Source: CBDCIS01 sp965217565
GTDB lineage: Bacteria > Chloroflexota > Dehalococcoidia > Lucifugimonadales > CATOSD01
Length of the DNA: 64,000 bases
Direction of reading: 5' to 3'
NCBI GenBank assembly: GCA_965217565.1
Contig: CBDCIS010000002.1
Span: 248,001-312,000 of the forward strand
Below, piece by piece: positions 59,337 through 64,000 of this stretch (position 1 is the first letter of the stretch; each line of letters begins with the position of its first letter). Below the pieces are notes generated by a model. The model saw only the letters and a list, made by a program, of their open reading frames with translations. It had not been told where the DNA came from and searched no databases. A program made the position numbers and the translations under genes.

Positions 59337-60248
59337 ATGGAACATAGAGTGCAGCGATCATGGCTTATCGTGCCCGTCGATGACGACGAGCGGCTGGCCG
59401 ATGCCGCAAGCAGCGGCGCGGACGTGGTCGCGCTGGACCTCCAGGACACCGTCCACGAGACGAAGAAGCACGAGGCGCGCGCTCGCGTGCGCGACGCCAT
59501 CACGCGGATGCGCGACAGCGGAGCAGAGGTGTACGTGAGGTGTGACGTAGAGCTGCTCTATGCCGACCTCAAGGCGTCGGTCTGGCGCGGGCTGCACGGC
59601 GTTCTGCTGCCGGGTGTTGTCAGCGTCAAGCAGGTGCAAGAGGCAGACCGCCTTCTGGTGGAGTTCGAGGCGGCGCGCGGCGTGGTGAAGCCGCCGCCAA
59701 TTGGCGAAATCCGAGAGGCCGATGATCCGAGAGGGCCGGAGCAGGCGTTGGAGATTCACCTGTCCCTGGACACCGGCCGCGCCAACTGGGACGCGGAGCA
59801 ACTGATCGCGGCAAGTCCCAGGATTCAGTCGGTGAGCCTCGGACGCGCCGACCTCGTGATGGACCTGAGGGAGGAACCCTCCGGCGACCTGCACCTGCTT
59901 CCCTACCTGAACCAGCGGCTCATCATGGTTGCCAATGCCTGCGGCGTCCGGCCCATTGGCGCGTGGTGGCGGGCCACCTCTCGCGGACTTGCCGCCACCC
60001 CGGAAGCGACCCTGAAGGCTGCCATCGACGGACGCCGGGCTGGCTTCAGGGGCGCGCTGTGCATGCGCGGCAACCAGGCGAGCGCCCTGAACGTCGGCTT
60101 CACGCCCACCAGTGAAGAGGTGGCTTGGGCAGAGTCGATTGTGGATTCGTCCAACGGAGAAGCCGGTCCCGCGCAGGCGGCCATCGCCCTCGACACGCTC
60201 GAATGGGCGCATGCGTGCGAGGCGCGGGACCGGGCGAAGGCGGGATAA
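59337..60248 (+). CDS. CitE-like (HpcH/HpaI-type) lyase, divergent active site
   Basis: 303 residues. VVALDLQDTVHETKKHEAR corresponds to the L-D-L-E-D-x-V motif with Q instead of E. YVRCDVELLYADLKASVWRGLHGVLLPGV is the next strand pair. The metal-binding E of canonical IET-x-x-G is replaced: LSLDTGRANW. D of LGRADLVMDL is kept. Family members cleave or form C-C bonds in acyl-CoAs such as malyl-CoA. The substitutions suggest altered or lost activity. Confidence 0.75.
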   Translation: MEHRVQRSWLIVPVDDDERLADAASSGADVVALDLQDTVHETKKHEARARVRDAITRMRDSGAEVYVRCDVELLYADLKASVWRGLHGVLLPGVVSVKQVQEADRLLVEFEAARGVVKPPPIGEIREADDPRGPEQALEIHLSLDTGRANWDAEQLIAASPRIQSVSLGRADLVMDLREEPSGDLHLLPYLNQRLIMVANACGVRPIGAWWRATSRGLAATPEATLKAAIDGRRAGFRGALCMRGNQASALNVGFTPTSEEVAWAESIVDSSNGEAGPAQAAIALDTLEWAHACEARDRAKAG

Positions 60249-60302
60249 GAGTTGTTTTCCTTCCCGGCGAGGGAGGAAATTCGACAAATTGGAGGCGCTG
60301 CG

Positions 60303-61256
60303 ATGGCGAGAAGGGTTAGACGCTCCGGGCTGATGATGCCCGTAAACACGGAGCGGTTCGTGAACAACTCATGGCTGCGGCACAGCGACAGCCTGGACTA
60401 CGACCTGGAGGACTCTGTGCCGCAGTCCGAGAAGGACAACGCGAGGGCGGTCGTACCGGCCGCGATCAAGATAGGTCTCAAGGGGGGCGCGGAGGTCTCC
60501 GTGCGAATAAACTGCGCCTACGTGGAGGCCGACCTCGATGCCGCCGTATGGCCGGGCGTTAGCCGAATCTCCCACCCCAAGACCGAAAGCGCAGCGCAGA
60601 TTCAATTGGTGGACGAGGTTATCACCCGCCTCGAACGCGAGAGAGGCATACGTCCGGGCACAATCGAGGTCAACGCCATGATCGAGACGACGCTGGGCGT
60701 GGCGAACTCATACGAGATCGCGTCGAGCAGCCCCCGTGTCAAGAGCTTCTCTGGTGGCACGGGCTACGACATGTCCATGGACATGGGCCTGGAGATGTTC
60801 GTGGGCTTCGACCAGTTCTTCTACAATCGCGGCGAAGGTGCGCTCATCGCCATGGCGCTGGGCTTGGAGCGCGGCGGCGGCGTTTACATGCCGGACACCA
60901 CCGGAAGCGTGGGCGACGGCGACGAGACGCTCGTGAGGGCGCAGGCCAACCGCAAGGTGGGCTTTCGCTCGGGCGGCGGCCTTCATCCCAACGTCGTGCA
61001 GCCGCAGAACATCGGCCTAACGCCAACGCCGCACGAGGTGAGCGAAGCCCATCGCGTCCTCGCGCTCTTCGAGGAGATCGACGCGCGGGGCGAGGTCGAG
61101 GCCACGCTCGGCGGCAGAATCGTGGACGCCTACGAGGCCGCCAGAGCCGCCGAGCTGGTCGAATGGGCCGATGCCTGCGCCAGGCGAGACGAGGAGAAGG
61201 CGAAGGCCAGGGAAGAGTCGCTGGCGGCAGAAGACCTATTGAAAGGGGAAGGCTGA
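60303..61256 (+). CDS. CitE-like acyl-CoA lyase, canonical active site
   Basis: 317 residues from ATG 60303 with GGAGG upstream. LDYDLEDSVPQSEKDNAR keeps the D-L-E-D-S-V motif. AMIETTLGVANSYEIA has the metal-ligand glutamate, and FSGGTGYDMSMDMGLE the following aspartate. This is the most conventional of the three and the likely catalytic subunit. Its TGA overlaps the start of the next gene (TGATG). Confidence 0.85.
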   Translation: MARRVRRSGLMMPVNTERFVNNSWLRHSDSLDYDLEDSVPQSEKDNARAVVPAAIKIGLKGGAEVSVRINCAYVEADLDAAVWPGVSRISHPKTESAAQIQLVDEVITRLERERGIRPGTIEVNAMIETTLGVANSYEIASSSPRVKSFSGGTGYDMSMDMGLEMFVGFDQFFYNRGEGALIAMALGLERGGGVYMPDTTGSVGDGDETLVRAQANRKVGFRSGGGLHPNVVQPQNIGLTPTPHEVSEAHRVLALFEEIDARGEVEATLGGRIVDAYEAARAAELVEWADACARRDEEKAKAREESLAAEDLLKGEG

Positions 61257-62188
61257 TGAATCCCTTTGTGCGTCGTTCCTATCTGACGGTGTCCGCGCTC
61301 AATCGGGGAGACGTGGAAGCCTCGTGGACACACAACGCCGACGCCGTCATCCTGGACCTGGGCGATTCGGTTCCCGAGGAGGCCAAGCCGGTGGCTCGCG
61401 GACTCGTCGAGGACGCTATACCCATGGCCGCCAAGGGCGGCGCGGAGGTGTTCGTCCACATCAACAAGGCGCTCGCCTATGCCGACATCGAGGCGGCGGC
61501 GCGGCCGGGACTAACGGGAATCGTGTTCGCCGGCGCGGAGTCGGGCGTTGACGTCGAGGAGACGGACGCCATACTGGAGGAGATGGAGATACGCGGCGGC
61601 ATAGCTATCGGCGCGTTGCAGATCATAGTGTTGCTGGACTCCGGCAAGGGGGTGTGGAACGTGCGAGAAATCGTCGGCGCGAGTCCGAGGGTGTCCGCGG
61701 TTGGCCTGGACGAGGTAAACCTCTGCCGCAGCCTGGGCATCGTCCCGAACGCGGAGTCCGACCCTTTCAGCTACGCGAAGGGTCGTGTCGTCATCGAGGG
61801 CCGGGCCGCGAAGATACACCCGGTAGGCGTAAGCCATCCCTACGGCGTGTTGCCGGAGTTCGACGACGCCGACGAGATCTACCGCCTCGCCCTCAAGGGC
61901 AAGAACCTCGGATTCGCGGGCACGATCTGCCCTGACCCGTCATGGGTTGAGCCGGTCAACCGCGCCCAGACGCCGACGGAGGAGCGGCTGGATTTCTACC
62001 GGGAGACACGGCGTCTATTCGCGGAGGCCATCGCCCGTGGGACCGCGGCAATCCCCTATCCCGGCACGAAGATGATGATCGATGTGCCGGTGGATGAACG
62101 CGCAAGGCTAACGCTGGAACTCTGGGAGCGCTGCGCGGCCCGGGACGCGGAAAAGGCGGCGGCTGTGCAAAAGGCGCTCTCCAACTAA
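61256..62188 (+). CDS. CitE-like lyase, divergent active site
   Basis: 310 residues, ATG overlapping the previous stop. AVILDLGDSVPEEAKPVAR has G where E is expected. LQIIVLLDSGKGVWNVREI has D for the metal-ligand glutamate, and VGLDEVNLCRSLGI has N where the following aspartate is usual. It still has the barrel scaffold and C-terminal helices. Likely a pseudo-enzyme or an enzyme with a changed substrate, translated with its canonical neighbour. Confidence 0.75.
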   Translation: MNPFVRRSYLTVSALNRGDVEASWTHNADAVILDLGDSVPEEAKPVARGLVEDAIPMAAKGGAEVFVHINKALAYADIEAAARPGLTGIVFAGAESGVDVEETDAILEEMEIRGGIAIGALQIIVLLDSGKGVWNVREIVGASPRVSAVGLDEVNLCRSLGIVPNAESDPFSYAKGRVVIEGRAAKIHPVGVSHPYGVLPEFDDADEIYRLALKGKNLGFAGTICPDPSWVEPVNRAQTPTEERLDFYRETRRLFAEAIARGTAAIPYPGTKMMIDVPVDERARLTLELWERCAARDAEKAAAVQKALSN

Positions 62189-62243
62189 AGCGCGATTTCC
62201 CTGCGGGGCCGTTGGCCGATAGTCACGGCGGACTACTCGCCGC

Positions 62244-64000
62244 CTATCCCTCCAGCGCGCTGAATGATGCCGACATTATGCTGTCAACATCCACCTCGTA
62301 CTCCCTGTATAGCTCGGTGCGGCTGCCCGACTGCCCGAAGCCGCTCACGCCAAGCGGGAACGACGTGGTGTTCAACGCACCTCCCATCCACGCCAGCGAG
62401 TGCGGGTGGGCGTCGACGACGGTTATCACCGGCGCGGCGCGGTCTGCCGAGGGCACTACATCGGCCATGAACCGTGAGCGGTCGTAGCCGAACTTCATGG
62501 CGGCCCGCACGGAGTCCTGGTATCGCTTGTACAGCGGCCCGGGCCCCGTTACGCTGATGACGTTGGCATAGACGCCCTCATCCAACAGTTGACGGCTGGC
62601 CTCGACCGCTTCCGGCACCATCGCGCCCGACGCCAAGATGTGAACCGCGTTCTCGCCGGGGTGGTAATCGTCCTCGCCGCGCCTATCTACCAGCCGGTAC
62701 GCGCCCTCGAGCACCTGCCGCCGCAGCCGTTCGCGCTCGACGCTTCCCTCCTCCGGCACGCTGAAGAGCTCCTGGTCCACGCGCTTGCTCGTCAGCCTGA
62801 GATAGGTGGAGTGGCTGCGGGTGCGCACGTTCTCCAGCGCGTCCAGCATGATCCACTCCAGCTCCTGCCCGAAACAGGGTTCGTAGAAGGCCACGTCGGG
62901 CATCTCGATTCCAATGGACGGCGTAACCAGCGACTGGTGAGCGCCGCCTTCCGGGGCCAACGTGATGCCTGAGGGCGTTCCGATCGCGATGAACTTCGCG
63001 CCGGAGTAGATGCTATACACGAAAGCGTCGAGGCCGCGCCTCACGAACGGGTCGTACAGCGTGCCAATTGGATACAGCAGTTCGTCGTCCATCTCGAAGG
63101 AGAGGCCCAACTGCCCTAGCATCATGAACAGGTTGTTCTCCGATATGCCAAGCTCGATGTGCTGGCCGTGGGGAAGCTCCTCCCACTTGAGCGCCCTTAG
63201 TATGCCCTCCTCCGGCAGCGGCCCCGACTCGCCCCTTGCCCAGACGCCGGCCTTGTTTATCCACCCGCCGAGGTTAGTGGAACTGGCGACGTCCGGGCTG
63301 ACGGTGACTATCCTCTCGGACACTTTGGGCAGGTTGCGACCGATGTCGGTGAGCACCAACCCGAATATCTGCTGCGTGGACATGCTGCCGCGGTAGGTGT
63401 GTCCGAAGTCGGCCGGCACGGTCGTCCCCACGACGGGCGCGGGCGAGCTTCGCGCGTCGTCATTCAGCCGCGCCCGCGTCTCGGCGCACAGCCGCCCGGC
63501 CGCGCTGTCCGGCTCGAACCCGGCCCATACTTCGTCCTCCTCAACGCCAAGCTCATGCCGCAGCTGCTCCATCTGGTGATGGGATAGCGTGACCGTGTGG
63601 TTCTGCGGGTCGCCCACGGAGGGCAGCATCCAGCCCTTCAGCGTGTAGGCGAAAACGACGTTGGGGCCGCTGTCCACGTCGGCCCTGGAGAAGGCGTCTC
63701 GCAGCGTGGCGAAGTCGTGACCTCCCAGGTTGTGGAAGAGTTCTTGCAACTCCGAGTCGCTCCAGCGTCCAAGGAAGCGGTGCATGTCCTTGGGGTAGCG
63801 GCTGGACTGGGGAAGCCACTCGCGCAGCGCCCTGGCGGACAACCGGAGCAAACGCTGGTAGAGTTCGTTCGGCATCTCGTCGATGCAGACGCGCAGCAAC
63901 TCGCCGTTGGGCTCCTCGAAGGCGGCCAGCAGACGGCTGCCATACTTGGCGTCTATCACGTTCCAGCCGTTTGCGGAGAACATGTCGCGCCAGGCGCGCA
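62244..64000 (-). CDS. Pyruvate dehydrogenase E1/transketolase-like ThDP enzyme (5' truncated by window)
   Basis: About 585 residues visible; the frame is open to the window end (AWRDMFSANGWNVIDAKYG continues upstream). The sequence matches the central and C-terminal parts of homodimeric AceE-type E1: TLKGWMLPSVGDPQNHT, VVGTTVPADFGHTYRGSMSTQQIFG, IVTVSPDVASSTNLGGWINK and GQHIELGISENNLFMMLGQLG. The C-terminal domain follows with ILASGAMVPEAVEASRQLL and PVITVVDAHPHSLAWMG. It would oxidise pyruvate or a related 2-oxo acid to an acyl group. Convergent with the CitE operon, so a pathway link is plausible. Confidence 0.85.
   Translation of the reverse strand, partial: RAWRDMFSANGWNVIDAKYGSRLLAAFEEPNGELLRVCIDEMPNELYQRLLRLSARALREWLPQSSRYPKDMHRFLGRWSDSELQELFHNLGGHDFATLRDAFSRADVDSGPNVVFAYTLKGWMLPSVGDPQNHTVTLSHHQMEQLRHELGVEEDEVWAGFEPDSAAGRLCAETRARLNDDARSSPAPVVGTTVPADFGHTYRGSMSTQQIFGLVLTDIGRNLPKVSERIVTVSPDVASSTNLGGWINKAGVWARGESGPLPEEGILRALKWEELPHGQHIELGISENNLFMMLGQLGLSFEMDDELLYPIGTLYDPFVRRGLDAFVYSIYSGAKFIAIGTPSGITLAPEGGAHQSLVTPSIGIEMPDVAFYEPCFGQELEWIMLDALENVRTRSHSTYLRLTSKRVDQELFSVPEEGSVERERLRRQVLEGAYRLVDRRGEDDYHPGENAVHILASGAMVPEAVEASRQLLDEGVYANVISVTGPGPLYKRYQDSVRAAMKFGYDRSRFMADVVPSADRAAPVITVVDAHPHSLAWMGGALNTTSFPLGVSGFGQSGSRTELYREYEVDVDSIMSASFSALEG

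Overview
The window looks like a high-GC bacterial chromosome segment, probably a Chloroflexota (Dehalococcoidia or SAR202-like) genome. That is an inference from gene content: RACo-type corrinoid activation, many class III CoA-transferases, CitE-like lyases and LLM flavin oxidoreductases, and glycosyltransferase genes beside housekeeping genes. No rRNA is present; one tRNA (Ser-GCT) is.

Layout. 0-8 kb is a surface-polysaccharide locus with a Wzy/WaaL-like gene, two GT4 and one GT2 glycosyltransferases, a methyltransferase and a GDP-mannose-3,5-epimerase-like enzyme. It is riddled with remnants: a GT4 N-terminus, a Gfo/Idh/MocA piece, an oxidoreductase N-terminus and a frameshifted carbamoyltransferase. 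8.1-8.9 kb holds an HI0074/MNT nucleotidyltransferase pair. 8.9-11.6 kb (minus) holds a RACo-like ferredoxin-ASKHA protein, a small Cys-rich protein and a corrinoid protein, with no methyltransferase nearby. 12.1-18.5 kb is a purine operon (purF, purM, purH) interrupted by a Fic enzyme and trailed by a GT2. 18.7-20.3 kb is an NAD salvage pair. 20.3-25.5 kb (minus) carries tilS, a histidine phosphatase, a CNNM/CorC protein, recX and recA. 25.8-36 kb carries Uma2, MFS, L25, MoaD/MoaE, tRNA-Ser, miaB and nadA/nadC with a restriction-modification pair between them. 36-41.5 kb (minus) carries dtd, an FmdB-like protein, purL, a ThDP enzyme and a thioesterase.

41.8-64 kb is accessory and catabolic: an APH-like kinase, an LLM oxidoreductase coupled to a halogenase-like flavoprotein with a C-terminal PqqD-like segment, a glutamine-synthetase-like enzyme, a toxin-antitoxin island (RHH/Doc, HicAB, decayed members), a fused double CoA-transferase with a zinc ribbon, a ThDP enzyme, an MFS protein with a His-rich tail, then an operon of two CoA-transferases and three CitE-like proteins facing a pyruvate-dehydrogenase-E1-like gene.

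Several non-coding repeats were found by reading. They are two small inverted-repeat (MITE-like) families of about 104 and 122 bp with two copies each, a duplicated promoter-plus-leader of about 85 bp in the polysaccharide locus, and a two-copy element of about 280-330 bp (42.88 and 54.64 kb). The last has a near-consensus promoter and a similar short reading frame near its 3' end, and is the least explained item in the window. No CRISPR array was seen.
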